From Mycobacterium sp. SMC-2 (lineage in GTDB: Bacteria; Actinomycetota; Actinomycetes; Mycobacteriales; Mycobacteriaceae): a stretch of 64,000 bases of DNA. The stretch spans positions 3,720,001-3,784,000 of the forward strand of contig NZ_CP079863.1 in the NCBI RefSeq assembly GCF_025263485.1, given 5' to 3'. The notes under the pieces were generated by a model. That model was not told where the DNA came from and did no database searches. It worked only from the letters and a program-made list of their open reading frames with translations. Below, one piece after another: positions 17,335 to 25,568 of the stretch; the stretch's first letter is position 1; each line of letters starts with the position of its first letter. A program made the translations under genes and the position numbers.

Positions 17335-18789
17335 ATGACGCTGCAGGGGGTATTGGAGGACATCCGAAGGCGCCCGGGCACGGGTGACGTCATCGCGGTC
17401 ATCGACCCCGCCACGGAGGAGACGATCACCGAATTCATTGACTGCGGGGAAGCGGCGGTCGACGAGGCCGCCGCGCGGGCGAGGGCTTCCTTCGAGTCCG
17501 GCGTCTGGTCCGAGCTGCCGGGTCGCGAGCGGGCCAAGGTCATGTGGCGCATCGCGGATTTGATCGACGAACATGCCGAGGAGTTCGCCCAACTCGACTC
17601 GCTCAACACGGGCATGCCGCTGCTGCAGGCAACGCTGCAGATGTCGACCTGCTCGGAGTTCTTCCGCTACTACGCCGGCTGGTGTTCCAAGATCAATGGT
17701 GTCGCGTACGACGTGAAGACCGACGGCATCGCGACCGACGCCTTCGTCAACATGCACGCCTACACCCTCAAGGAGCCCTACGGCGTGGTGGGGCTGATCT
17801 TCCCGTGGAACGGACCCATCTTCAACGCCAGCGCGAAGCTGGCCCCCGCGTTGGCCGCCGGCTGCAGCATGCTCGTCAAGCCCGCCGAGGAAACGCCCTT
17901 GTCGGCGCTGCTGTTGGACCAGCTGGTCCACGAGGCTGGCGTGCCCGAGGGTGTGGTGAACCTGCTGACCGGTTACGGGCACACCGCGGGGGCGGCGATC
18001 ACCGCGCATCCCGACGTCGAGAAGGTCGCCTTCACCGGGTCCACCGACGTGGGCAAGGAGATCGTGCGGGCGTCGGCCGGCAACCTGAAGAAGGTCACGC
18101 TCGAACTCGGCGGGAAGTCACCGGTGCTCATCTTCGAGGACGCCGACCTGGACAAGGCCATCCTGATGGCCTCGCTGGGCATCTTCGTGCACTCCGGCCA
18201 GGGCTGCGTGTGCGGATCGCGGATCTTCGCGCAGCGCGGCGTCTACGACCGGGTGGTGGAAGGCGTTGCGATGATAGCGAATACGTTCAAGCTGGGCGCC
18301 CCCAGCGAGGAGGGCTGCGTCAGCGGCCCACTGATCAGCCAGAAGCAGCTGAGCCGCGTCATGGGCTTCATCGACGAGGGCAAACGCGACGGCGTCGAGG
18401 TCGTCACCGGCGGCCATCGCCTGGACCGGAAGGGCTATTTCGTCCACCCGACCGTGCTCACCAACGTCGACCCCGCGATGCGGCTCTACCAGCAGGAGAT
18501 CTTCGGGCCGGTGGTCAGCATCCTGCCGTTCGACGACGAAGACGAAGCGGTGGCCATGGCCAACGACACCACCTACGGCCTGGCCGCCACGGCCTGGACC
18601 GAAAACCTCGGCCGCGCGCACCGGATCGTCAAGCGGCTGCACGCCGGCAGCGTCCAGGTCAACTGCCAGTTGGTGTTCGACCACGACGTGCCCTTCGGGG
18701 GTCACAAGCAGTCCGGTTGGGGTCACGAGTTCGGCCGCGAGGGCATCGAGATGTACCTGAAGACGAAATCGGTCTGGGCCCAGCTCTGA
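17335..18789 (+). CDS. NAD(P)-dependent aldehyde dehydrogenase
   Basis: A 484-residue aldehyde dehydrogenase. Catalytic residues are visible: Asn159 (PWNGP), Glu257 (LELGGK) and nucleophile Cys291 in SGQGCVCG. The cofactor region is FTGSTDVGKEI. It oxidises an aldehyde to the acid; the substrate is unknown. ATG at 17335 with GGAAGGGA just upstream is preferred over GTG at 17278, which lies inside a palindromic operator. A perfect hairpin terminator follows at 18805-18839. Confidence 0.9.
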   Translation: MTLQGVLEDIRRRPGTGDVIAVIDPATEETITEFIDCGEAAVDEAAARARASFESGVWSELPGRERAKVMWRIADLIDEHAEEFAQLDSLNTGMPLLQATLQMSTCSEFFRYYAGWCSKINGVAYDVKTDGIATDAFVNMHAYTLKEPYGVVGLIFPWNGPIFNASAKLAPALAAGCSMLVKPAEETPLSALLLDQLVHEAGVPEGVVNLLTGYGHTAGAAITAHPDVEKVAFTGSTDVGKEIVRASAGNLKKVTLELGGKSPVLIFEDADLDKAILMASLGIFVHSGQGCVCGSRIFAQRGVYDRVVEGVAMIANTFKLGAPSEEGCVSGPLISQKQLSRVMGFIDEGKRDGVEVVTGGHRLDRKGYFVHPTVLTNVDPAMRLYQQEIFGPVVSILPFDDEDEAVAMANDTTYGLAATAWTENLGRAHRIVKRLHAGSVQVNCQLVFDHDVPFGGHKQSGWGHEFGREGIEMYLKTKSVWAQL

Positions 18790-18804
18790 CTTCCACGGGA
18801 GCGG

Positions 18805-18839
18805 GAAAAGTCCCGAACCGCGAAGGTTCGGGACTTTTC
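18805..18839. terminator. Bidirectional hairpin terminator
   Basis: A perfect 15-bp stem (left arm 18805-18819, GAAAAGTCCCGAACC; right arm 18825-18839) with a five-base GCGAA loop. The A-run and T-run at the stem ends give U-tracts in both directions. It sits between the stop of the aldehyde dehydrogenase and that of the convergent small membrane gene, so it probably ends both transcripts. Confidence 0.85.
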
Positions 18840-18857
18840 GCCTCGTCACGGTCGCGT

Positions 18858-19112
18858 TCAAGATCCCTTGGCGTAGCGGGTGAGGAACCCGAGGGACGCG
18901 ACCGCCGCGACCGCGCCGATCACGCCCCACAGGACGAACTGGAAGACCATCGACCCCAGGAACCAGCCGAACGTCATCCCGATGTAGAGGGCCCAGATCA
19001 GACGGAAGGCGCTCCACAGCGCGACCGCGCCGGCGCTGAGTCCGATGTAGAGGCTGCGCTGCCGGTCGACCCGATTGATCTGCTCTTCGATGCTGGCCGG
19101 GACGATCTTCAT
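18858..19112 (-). CDS. Small membrane protein, unknown function
   Basis: An 84-residue protein with a charged N-terminus (PASIEEQINRVDRQR) and two hydrophobic helices (about residues 22-42 and 50-76). ATG at 19112 follows GAAAGGAAG; longer in-frame starts up to 19301 have no support. It faces the aldehyde dehydrogenase and shares its terminator. I recognise no family. Confidence 0.7.
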   Translation of the reverse strand: MKIVPASIEEQINRVDRQRSLYIGLSAGAVALWSAFRLIWALYIGMTFGWFLGSMVFQFVLWGVIGAVAAVASLGFLTRYAKGS

Positions 19113-19384
19113 TTCTGACTTCCTTTCGTGAGGCGCCGCCGGATTGGCGTCGTCGTTGCGCCAAGTACAAGCCGCGGCGTGGGCTACCGATCCCAACGTT
19201 GTCCGGTGCGTTACCCCCGATTCGCCGGGAATGGCAAGGGTCGGGTGGCACCGCAGTTGGGGAAGGAGCGCACTTGCGGCAGCACGGCGCGGGGGAGTCA
19301 ATTCAAATAGGGCGCGTGTCTGGATGCGCTCGCCGGGTATTCGTTGCGGGGTGCGTTCGTAAATCTGGAAGGGGATGGTCGTCG

Positions 19385-20032
19385 ATGATGAACCCGCTCA
19401 AGCTCGCCGAGCAGGTCGCCGGGTCGGTCCTGGCGGTGGGCGGCATCAGGGTCGGCACCGAGGAGCCGAAGTACACCCGCCATCGACTCACCGACACCGT
19501 CGAAATACGCCGCTACGGTCCGCGGATTGCCGCCGAGACGACCGTCGACGCCGACGAGATCCGCGCTCGCGACGTCGGGTTCCGACGTTTGGCGGGATAC
19601 ATATTCGGCGGCAATCGGCGCGACCAGACGATCTCGATGACGGCACCCGTCACGCAGCGGTCAAGCCGGCGCGGCGAACAGATCGCGATGACCGCACCGG
19701 TGGTCCAGTCCGCCGGCACCGACAGCGGCTGGCTAATCCGATTTTTCATGCCCGCGAAGTGGACGCTGGAGACCCTCCCCGCTCCGAACGACGATCAGGT
19801 CCACCTCGCCACCGTGCCGCCCGCGACCGTCGCGGTGTTGCGGTTCAGCGGTGACCGCGGCGCCAAGGCGGTCAGCACCCGCACCGATGAACTCGTGCAG
19901 ATATTGCAGGGCAGAGGGATTCAGCCAACGGGAGATGCCGAGGCGTGGTTCTATGACCCGCCCTGGACGTTGCCGATGCTGCGCCGAAACGAGATCGCAA
20001 TTCCCGTCGATCCGGCGTCCGCGCCCAACTAG
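19385..20032 (+). CDS. SOUL-family haem-binding-like protein
   Basis: A 215-residue SOUL domain protein. Family features are the N-terminal EEPKYTRHRLTDTVEIRRYGPRIAAET segment and the repeated motif MTAPV, present twice (about residues 80 and 98). The SOUL/HBP fold binds haem or related hydrophobic ligands. ATG at 19385 (MMNP) is preceded by GGAAGGGG. Longer in-frame starts from 19199 give an implausible N-terminus. A DUF2905 gene follows after 5 bases. The physiological role is unknown. Confidence 0.88.
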   Translation: MMNPLKLAEQVAGSVLAVGGIRVGTEEPKYTRHRLTDTVEIRRYGPRIAAETTVDADEIRARDVGFRRLAGYIFGGNRRDQTISMTAPVTQRSSRRGEQIAMTAPVVQSAGTDSGWLIRFFMPAKWTLETLPAPNDDQVHLATVPPATVAVLRFSGDRGAKAVSTRTDELVQILQGRGIQPTGDAEAWFYDPPWTLPMLRRNEIAIPVDPASAPN

Positions 20033-20037
20033 CCGCC

Positions 20038-20262
20038 ATGGAACGGTATTTCGGCCCGTTCGTGGTGGTGGCGGGGATTCTCATTGTGCTGCTGGGCATT
20101 TTGGTGTGGACCGGTGGGCTGTCGTGGTTCGGCCGCCTCCCTGGTGACATCCGCATCGAGCGCGGAAACGTACGCATTTACGTTCCGCTGGTATCGATGC
20201 TGCTGGTCTCCGTCGCGGCGACGCTCGTGCTGTCGATCGTGCGCTACCTGTTTCGTCGCTGA
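20038..20262 (+). CDS. DUF2905-family small membrane protein
   Basis: A 74-residue protein with two membrane helices (about residues 7-28 and 49-70) separated by the DUF2905 signature GRLPGDIRIERGNVRIYVPL. The family is widespread and of unknown function. It starts 5 bases after the SOUL gene and is followed 20 bases later by a methyltransferase, so all three are probably co-transcribed. Confidence 0.85.
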   Translation: MERYFGPFVVVAGILIVLLGILVWTGGLSWFGRLPGDIRIERGNVRIYVPLVSMLLVSVAATLVLSIVRYLFRR

Positions 20263-20282
20263 GCCGGTTGGGGTTTCGCGTG

Positions 20283-21116
20283 ATGGATCATGACGACCAG
20301 AAACTGGACGCTCGGCTGCTGACTGGTGTGTCGGAAACTGCGCTGCTGACGCTGTACGGACGGGCATACCACGCCGCGCAGCCGGACCCGATCATCGACG
20401 ACCCGATGGCGATCCGCCTCGTCGACTCCATCGACTTCAACTTCGAAAAGTTCGGGCGCAGGGGCCAGGAGATGGCGCTGCGCTCACTGGCCGTCGACCG
20501 ATGCGCGATCGACTACCTCACCGCGCATCCGAAGGCGACCGTCGTCGCGCTCGCGGAAGGCTTCCAGACGTCCTTCTGGCGCTTGGACCGCGCCCTGCCC
20601 GAAGCGCGATTCATGTGGGTCTCGGTGGACCTGCCGCCGGTCGTCGAACTCCGGCAGCGCCTGCTGCCGCATTCCCCACGAATCACTCATCTCGCACAAT
20701 CCGCCCTCGACTACACCTGGATCGACAAGGTCGACACCGGCAACGGCGTGTTCGTCACCGCCGAGGGCCTGTTGATGTACCTGCAACCCGACCAGGCGCT
20801 CGGACTGATCACCCAGTGCGCCAAGAGCTTTCCCGGTGGCCGGATGTTCTTCGACCTACCGCCGACCGTCGTCAAGAAGATAGCCCGCAACGGCCTGCGT
20901 TCCTCGAAGCGCTACCGGGTGCCGCCGATGCCGTTCAGCCTCTCGGTGCGTCAACTGGCGAAGCTGGCGAATACCGTGCCCGGGATCCGTGCGGTGCACG
21001 ACGTGCCGATGCCCGCGGGACGGGGGTTGTTCTTCGGCAAGCTGTACCCCGCCTTCTGGCGGTTCCCGCCGGCGAAGCCCTATCGCGGCGTCTTCGCCCT
21101 GCTCGAATTCGGGTGA
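20283..21116 (+). CDS. LCM-type SAM-dependent methyltransferase
   Basis: A 277-residue protein of the leucine carboxyl methyltransferase-like family. It has an N-terminal ARLLTGVSETALLTLYGRA segment, a SAM site around VVALAEGFQTSFWRLDR, and the shared family motif FVTAEGLLMYL. ATG at 20283 is used; TTG at 20268 is weaker. Mycobacteria carry many such paralogues, some modifying polyketides, but most have no known substrate. A second relative is at 22881. Confidence 0.88.
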   Translation: MDHDDQKLDARLLTGVSETALLTLYGRAYHAAQPDPIIDDPMAIRLVDSIDFNFEKFGRRGQEMALRSLAVDRCAIDYLTAHPKATVVALAEGFQTSFWRLDRALPEARFMWVSVDLPPVVELRQRLLPHSPRITHLAQSALDYTWIDKVDTGNGVFVTAEGLLMYLQPDQALGLITQCAKSFPGGRMFFDLPPTVVKKIARNGLRSSKRYRVPPMPFSLSVRQLAKLANTVPGIRAVHDVPMPAGRGLFFGKLYPAFWRFPPAKPYRGVFALLEFG

Positions 21117-21119
21117 GGG

Positions 21120-22130
21120 TCAGCCGACCTTGACCACCAGCTTGCCGACGTTCTTGCCGTCGAAGAGCATGTTGATCGCCGTCGGCAACTGCTCGAAGCC
21201 CTCGACGACGGTCTCGAGCGGCGTGAGCTTGCCCGCCTCGATCAGGCCGGCGATCTCGCCGATCGCTTCCGACGCGCGCCCGAAGTGGTCGAGGACGATG
21301 AAGCCGCGCAGGGTCGCGCGCTGGATGAGCAGGTTCCCGAACGCGCGCGGGCCCGGAGGGGGGTCCTCCGCGTTGTAGCCGGATATCAGGCCGCACAGCG
21401 CGACGCGGGCACCGATGTTGAGGCGCGTGAAGATCGCGTCCATCAGGTCACCGCCGACGTTCTCGAAGTCCACGTCGATGCCGTGGGGTGTCGCCGCGGC
21501 CAGCTGGGCGGCCCAGTCGGCGGCGCGGTGGTCGACGGCCGCGTCGAAGCCCAGCCGTTCGGTGAGCAACGCGCATTTCTCGGGTCCGCCGGCGATCCCG
21601 ACGACACGCGCGCCGGCGGCTTTGGCGAGCTGGCCGGCGACCGAGCCGACCGCGCCGGCCGCCGCGGAGACGACGACCGTCTCACCGGGCTGAGGCTTGC
21701 CGATCTCGCGGATCCCGATCCAGGCGGTCAGCCCGGTCATCCCGAGCGCGCCCAGGTAGGCGCTCGGCGAGATGCCCGGCGCGACGTCGACTGGGTTCAC
21801 CATGGCCGTGTCCGTGAGGACCGCGTACTCTTGCCAGCCGAGCAGGCCCTGCACCTGCTGGCCGACGGCGTATTTGGCGTTCTTGGACGCGACGACCTCA
21901 CCGAGCCCGGCGGCGCGCATGACCTCGCCGATGCCGACCGGGGGCAGGTATGTCGGGGTGTCGTTGATCCACATGCGGTTCGTGGGGTCCAGAGAAATCC
22001 AGTCGACACGCACGAGCGCCTCGCCGTCGCAGATCTCGGGGATCGCCTCTTCGCTCAATTCGAAAGTGCCCGGGCCGATGCGTCCGGTGGGTCGTTCGCG
22101 AAGCAGGAAACGACGGTTTCGTCCGGTCAT
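21120..22130 (-). CDS. NADP-dependent medium-chain oxidoreductase (zinc-independent)
   Basis: A 336-residue MDR-family protein of the CurA/leukotriene-B4 12-hydroxydehydrogenase type. The N-terminal GroES-like part lacks zinc ligands. The nucleotide motif is VSAAAGAVGSVAGQLAKAAGARVVG (given in part: AAAGAVGSVAGQLAK), with VDFENVGGD and AALCGLISGYN-like later signatures. It reduces alpha,beta-unsaturated carbonyl compounds. It converges on the LCM methyltransferase (3-base gap). The substrate is not known. Confidence 0.88.
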   Translation of the reverse strand: MTGRNRRFLLRERPTGRIGPGTFELSEEAIPEICDGEALVRVDWISLDPTNRMWINDTPTYLPPVGIGEVMRAAGLGEVVASKNAKYAVGQQVQGLLGWQEYAVLTDTAMVNPVDVAPGISPSAYLGALGMTGLTAWIGIREIGKPQPGETVVVSAAAGAVGSVAGQLAKAAGARVVGIAGGPEKCALLTERLGFDAAVDHRAADWAAQLAAATPHGIDVDFENVGGDLMDAIFTRLNIGARVALCGLISGYNAEDPPPGPRAFGNLLIQRATLRGFIVLDHFGRASEAIGEIAGLIEAGKLTPLETVVEGFEQLPTAINMLFDGKNVGKLVVKVG

Positions 22131-22183
22131 TAGCGCACCGTACCCTCAGGACGAAGGGGGCCATTCGACCGGAGGTGCGTTCG

Positions 22184-22855
22184 ATGAAAATGACGCGACT
22201 CGTCCTGGCGCTGATAGCCGTGATCACACTGGCGGCGTTCGTCGAGCCCGTATGCGCGATCGCCGATCCGCCGCCTACCCAGGTGATCACCACGGTGGCC
22301 GTCGGGCCCAGCGGCCAGCCGATCAACGGTTTCAAGGAAACGCCACCGGAGGGCAACGTCTTCGCCGTCAGCGACTGCAGCACACCCTCGCCGTCGGCGG
22401 TGGCCGACAACGTCTACTACTGCTCGCCCAGCGCGGCCGGCGCCGGCACCTGCTGGCCGTCGACGCCCGGATCGCTGCTGTGCGTGGACGATCCGTGGGC
22501 CAAGCGACTGCATCGGGTGAGCTACGGGGGTGCGCTCCCGCCGGTGCAACCGACCGCCAACCCCGACCCCTTCGCGTTGACCCTCGACGACGGCACCCAT
22601 TGCCTGCTGCGCAACGGCGGCGCGTGGGGGGTTCGCGCCGACGGGTACGAGGGCGCCTACAGCTGCAGCGGCACGGGCACGCACCTCGCGGTGCTATGGC
22701 TGCCGAGCGAAGGGGCCGACAGTTGCATCGACCGCTCGTCGCCGACGTGGACGGTCAAGGTCGGTCAGCTCGGCACACCTGACATGACCCTGCCGCCGCC
22801 ACAGACCCGGGCGGTGACGGAAGCGTGGCTGGCCGGGGGCAAGGCCGGCCAGTAG
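22184..22855 (+). CDS. Exported protein, unknown function
   Basis: A 223-residue secreted protein. The signal peptide (MKMTRLVLALIAVITLAAF) ends near CAIADP. The mature part has about seven cysteines (DCSTP, YYCSP, TCWPS, LLCVD, HCLLR, SCSGT, SCIDR), suggesting a disulfide-bonded extracellular domain with YSCSGTGTHLAVLW late on. ATG at 22184 follows GGAGG. It is divergent from the MDR gene. I do not recognise the domain. Confidence 0.78.
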   Translation: MKMTRLVLALIAVITLAAFVEPVCAIADPPPTQVITTVAVGPSGQPINGFKETPPEGNVFAVSDCSTPSPSAVADNVYYCSPSAAGAGTCWPSTPGSLLCVDDPWAKRLHRVSYGGALPPVQPTANPDPFALTLDDGTHCLLRNGGAWGVRADGYEGAYSCSGTGTHLAVLWLPSEGADSCIDRSSPTWTVKVGQLGTPDMTLPPPQTRAVTEAWLAGGKAGQ

Positions 22856-22867
22856 AGCCAGTGCTGC

Positions 22868-22880
22868 TATAACGCAACGT
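22868..22880 (+). promoter_or_regulatory. -10 element for a leaderless transcript
   Basis: TATAAC at 22868-22873 is followed by seven bases and then the ATG of the methyltransferase at 22881. This places the predicted transcription start at or next to the A of the ATG, and there is no ribosome site. Leaderless mRNAs are common in mycobacteria. No good -35 is visible. Confidence 0.5.
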
Positions 22881-23726
22881 ATGTCAGGCCCAGGGCACAC
22901 GATCACCCACGTTTCCGACACGGCCCGCTGGACGGCGTTGCATCGGGCAACGGAATCGGCGCGTCCCGATGCCCTGTTCAACGACCCACTCGCCGAACGC
23001 CTGGCCGGCGAGCACGGCCGCGAAATCGTCGCCAAAGTGCCACGCTCGACCCGCAACGGCTGGTGGCTCGTCGCGCGCACCAAAATCATCGACGACGCCA
23101 TCGCCGAGGCGATCGCCGGCGGTTGCGACCGGGTGCTCAACCTGGCCGCGGGCCTGGATACCCGCCCGTATCGGCTGGACCTTCCGGCCGATTTCACCTG
23201 GATTGAGGCGGACCTGCCGAAATTGCTCGCCGAGAAGACGCAGTTGCTCGCCGACGAGGCGCCGCGGTGCCGGCTGACCCGCAGCGCCGTCGACCTGGCC
23301 GACCCCGCTGCCCGCGACGCGTTCCTCGACGAGGCCCTGCGCGGCGCCACCAAGGCGCTGGTGCTGACCGAGGGCCTGTTGATGTACCTGGAAGGCGGCG
23401 ACGTCGTCGCGCTTTCAGCGGCGATCAAGCGGCCCGAGGTGGCGTGGTGGATGCTCGACTTCGCCGGCCCCGGCCTGAAGAGGATGCTGAACAAGAAGAT
23501 GGCCGGCATGCTGCAGAACGCGCCGTTCAGGTTCGCGCCCGAGAACGGGTTGGCCTTTTTCGAAGACCTCGGCTGGCGCACGGTCGAAGTCCAGGCGCTC
23601 TATCTGGCCGCCCACCGTTTGCGCCGCCTGCCGATGTGGATGAGCCCGATGACCTGGCTGCCCCAACCGGACCCGCGTCACCCGGGCCGCAGGGTTTGGA
23701 GTGCGGTGGCCGTTCTCGATCATTGA
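22881..23726 (+). CDS. TIGR00027/LCM-type SAM methyltransferase
   Basis: A 281-residue putative S-adenosylmethionine-dependent methyltransferase. Family motifs are the DTARWTALHRATESARPDALFNDPLAE-type start (seen as TARWTALHRATESARPDALF), VLNLAAGLDTRPYRLDLP as SAM-binding motif, WIEADLP and VLTEGLLMYL. It is a paralogue of the gene at 20283 but with the longer TIGR00027 N-terminus. The ATG is probably leaderless. Substrate unknown. Confidence 0.9.
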   Translation: MSGPGHTITHVSDTARWTALHRATESARPDALFNDPLAERLAGEHGREIVAKVPRSTRNGWWLVARTKIIDDAIAEAIAGGCDRVLNLAAGLDTRPYRLDLPADFTWIEADLPKLLAEKTQLLADEAPRCRLTRSAVDLADPAARDAFLDEALRGATKALVLTEGLLMYLEGGDVVALSAAIKRPEVAWWMLDFAGPGLKRMLNKKMAGMLQNAPFRFAPENGLAFFEDLGWRTVEVQALYLAAHRLRRLPMWMSPMTWLPQPDPRHPGRRVWSAVAVLDH

Positions 23727-23736
23727 AAACAATTGA

Positions 23737-23754
23737 GCCGATTAATTAATTGGC
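23737..23754. repeat. AT-rich near-palindrome
   Basis: An 18-bp sequence with arms GCC...GGC around the perfect palindrome ATTAATTAAT, with one mismatched pair. A direct repeat of GCAACCGG follows at 23753-23768. It lies between the methyltransferase stop and the monooxygenase remnant. It could be an operator or a rearrangement scar. Confidence 0.35.
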
Positions 23755-23791
23755 AACCGGGCAACCGGCTTCGTAAGTCCTGACGAAAACT

Positions 23792-24131
23792 CTTGGAGAC
23801 ACCGCGCTGGCCGCCATGGCTGTGGTGACCCGACATGCGCGCATCGGCTGCCTCGTACCCGGCGTGACGTACCGGAACGCGGCGATTCTCGCGAATATGG
23901 CAGTCACCGTCCACCACATTTCCGGCGGCCGGCTCTCCGAAGCGTGTGCCGCCGTGGGGCGCGGCGCGGACGAGATCGAACGGTCCGCCCAGGTATCACT
24001 GTATCCAGCGGAAGCCGGCCAGGTGGACGAGCAACTTGCGTTGTTGCCCCAGTTCGAACAACTCGGCTGCGAACACATGGTGCTGGCGTTTCGCGAGCCG
24101 TGGCACTCCTCGAACGCTGCCGGGCGCTCGA
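23792..24131 (+). pseudogene. Luciferase-like (F420-type) monooxygenase remnant
   Basis: Two joined pieces of a luciferase-like monooxygenase. The first, LAAMAVVTRHARIGCLVPGVTYRN and following to HHISGGRL (given in part: RIGCLVPGVTYRNAAILA), matches the early conserved core. Directly after, SEACAAVGRGADEIERSAQ to LGCEHMVLAF matches the C-terminal part. The start and about 130 central residues are missing, so an internal deletion kept the frame. No start codon or ribosome site fits. The 3' end runs into the convergent glucanase gene. Confidence 0.65.
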
Positions 24132-24980
24132 CTACCAGACCCGGATCCAGTCGACGAGCATGTCGGCGGGATACGACCCCGGCCCGGGGTCGCCGCCACC
24201 GGACCCCGCCACCGCCAGGTTGAACACCGGATAAACGGTGTAGCCCGGCCCGTTGAACGGCCAATCCGGCAAGGAACTCGCCGGCACGTCGAAGTACGGC
24301 GGCGCGCCCTCGGCATAGTCCTTCCAGAACCGGATGCCGGACTGGTCCCACTGGGTGCGCCAGGTGTGCCAGGCGCTGTCCATCGCGATGTTGTGGGTCT
24401 TCCATTCGCCGCCGTTGGCTTTCGCGTGCACGGTGGTGGCCGACGGCCAACTGCCGTTGCCGTACCACTCCATGACGTCGATCTCGCCCTGGTCATCGTT
24501 GCCCAGCCAGTAGGCCGGCCAGGCGCCCGCGGTCAGGCAGTTGAGCTTGATGCGGGCTTCCCAGGTATGCCCGACGCCGCCCCGCCACAGGCTTTGCACC
24601 TTGCCGCTGTAGTAGGTGGGCCCATCCTTCGCGGCGCGGAGCACGAGGTTGGAATTGCCGTCGAGGAAGACGTTGCGGCGGTCGTCGCGATACTGGCCGA
24701 TGCGTTCGGGCTGCTCCCAATACGTCGGGTCTTTGATCGTCTCGCGGGCCTTGGCCACCGCCCACTTCGAGGCGTCGGGCGCCGAACCGGCGGGGCCGTT
24801 GAATTCGTCCTGGAAAATATAGGTGCCGGTTTGGCCGCTGGGCGCGGCAGGAGCGGGTGTGCGGTCCGCTGGCAGATCCCGCCGGGAGGGCTGGGCCCCG
24901 GCTTCCGGCGCAGGCAGCGCGGCTGCCAGCACACCGATCCCGGTCGTCAACATCATGCGGCGGCGGTCCATCTTGGGCAT
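24132..24980 (-). CDS. GH16 family beta-glucanase-like exported hydrolase
   Basis: A 282-residue protein: signal peptide with arginines (MDRRRMM) and hydrophobic core to AGA, a Pro/Ala linker, then a GH16 jelly-roll domain (FQDEFNGPAGSAPD at the start). The active site EIDVME gives Glu166, Asp168 and Glu171 as nucleophile, assistant and acid/base. From memory it is close to M. tuberculosis Rv0315. The substrate is probably a beta-1,3-glucan. Start at 24980 is chosen by homology; a second Met lies three codons on. It is transcribed toward the monooxygenase remnant. Confidence 0.88.
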   Translation of the reverse strand: MPKMDRRRMMLTTGIGVLAAALPAPEAGAQPSRRDLPADRTPAPAAPSGQTGTYIFQDEFNGPAGSAPDASKWAVAKARETIKDPTYWEQPERIGQYRDDRRNVFLDGNSNLVLRAAKDGPTYYSGKVQSLWRGGVGHTWEARIKLNCLTAGAWPAYWLGNDDQGEIDVMEWYGNGSWPSATTVHAKANGGEWKTHNIAMDSAWHTWRTQWDQSGIRFWKDYAEGAPPYFDVPASSLPDWPFNGPGYTVYPVFNLAVAGSGGGDPGPGSYPADMLVDWIRVW

Positions 24981-25231
24981 ACGCAAGGGACCATAGCAGC
25001 CCCCACCGCGCCGAGACGAAACGGCGATTGTGTCAGTGCCCGCGGCTAACGTTTCGGATCGCCGGCGGGCCAGCACGGACGGCGGACTGACTGACGGATT
25101 AGCCGAAATTCATGGCTAATTCTCAACTTCGTGGATGGTTTGGTCTCAGGATCGCCCGGGCATTCTGATCACAAGCCGATAACCACGAGCCGTAGGGCTT
25201 TTGCGGGTTGCGCTGGGAGGAGTTAACGATC
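24981..25231. other. Divergent intergenic region with hairpin
   Basis: This 251-base gap separates the glucanase from the small gene at 25232 and should hold both promoters. ATTAGCC at 25098-25104 pairs with GGCTAAT at 25114-25120 across nine bases. An 18-codon open frame beginning ATGGCTAAT at 25112 overlaps the right arm; I cannot tell whether it is translated. No clear -35/-10 pair was found. Confidence 0.35.
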
Positions 25232-25432
25232 GTGGCTAATACAACGGGAGCGACGGTTATTTTCCTTCGGTCCCACCCGGTATGGACTGCGGCTCAGCGT
25301 CACCACCGCGAACGCAACGAGGCGATGCGCCGTCATCCCGCCTTCCGCGCCCGCCAGCGCGCCGCGATGCCCGGCAGCGAGGTCATCCCGCTCCGCGCCT
25401 TCAGGTGCTCGAGCACCAACACCCCGGCCTGA
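25232..25432 (+). CDS. Small basic protein, probably frameshifted
   Basis: A 66-residue basic protein starting at GTG 25232 with a strong ribosome site GGGAGGAG nine bases upstream. The sequence is natural to about residue 58 (FLRSHPVWTAAQRHHRERNE, then RRHPAFRARQRAAMPGSEVIPLRAF) and then ends in a low-quality tail. Reading on with one base restored near 25408 gives QVLEHQHPGLKIPCSNCG and ends at 25509, a 92-residue protein with a CxxC knuckle. So the annotated stop may be a frameshift artefact. No family recognised. Confidence 0.55.
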   Translation: MANTTGATVIFLRSHPVWTAAQRHHRERNEAMRRHPAFRARQRAAMPGSEVIPLRAFRCSSTNTPA

Positions 25433-25568
25433 AGATTCCGTGCTCAAATTGCGGTGCCGCCGAAGATTCTGCGGATTTCGACCGGCTCGCCGCTGATTCC
25501 CGGATTTGATAGAGCAGGCGCTACCAACTCCAGGCCTCGCCTGCCGGTAAGGGGCGACCGTCCGCCAC

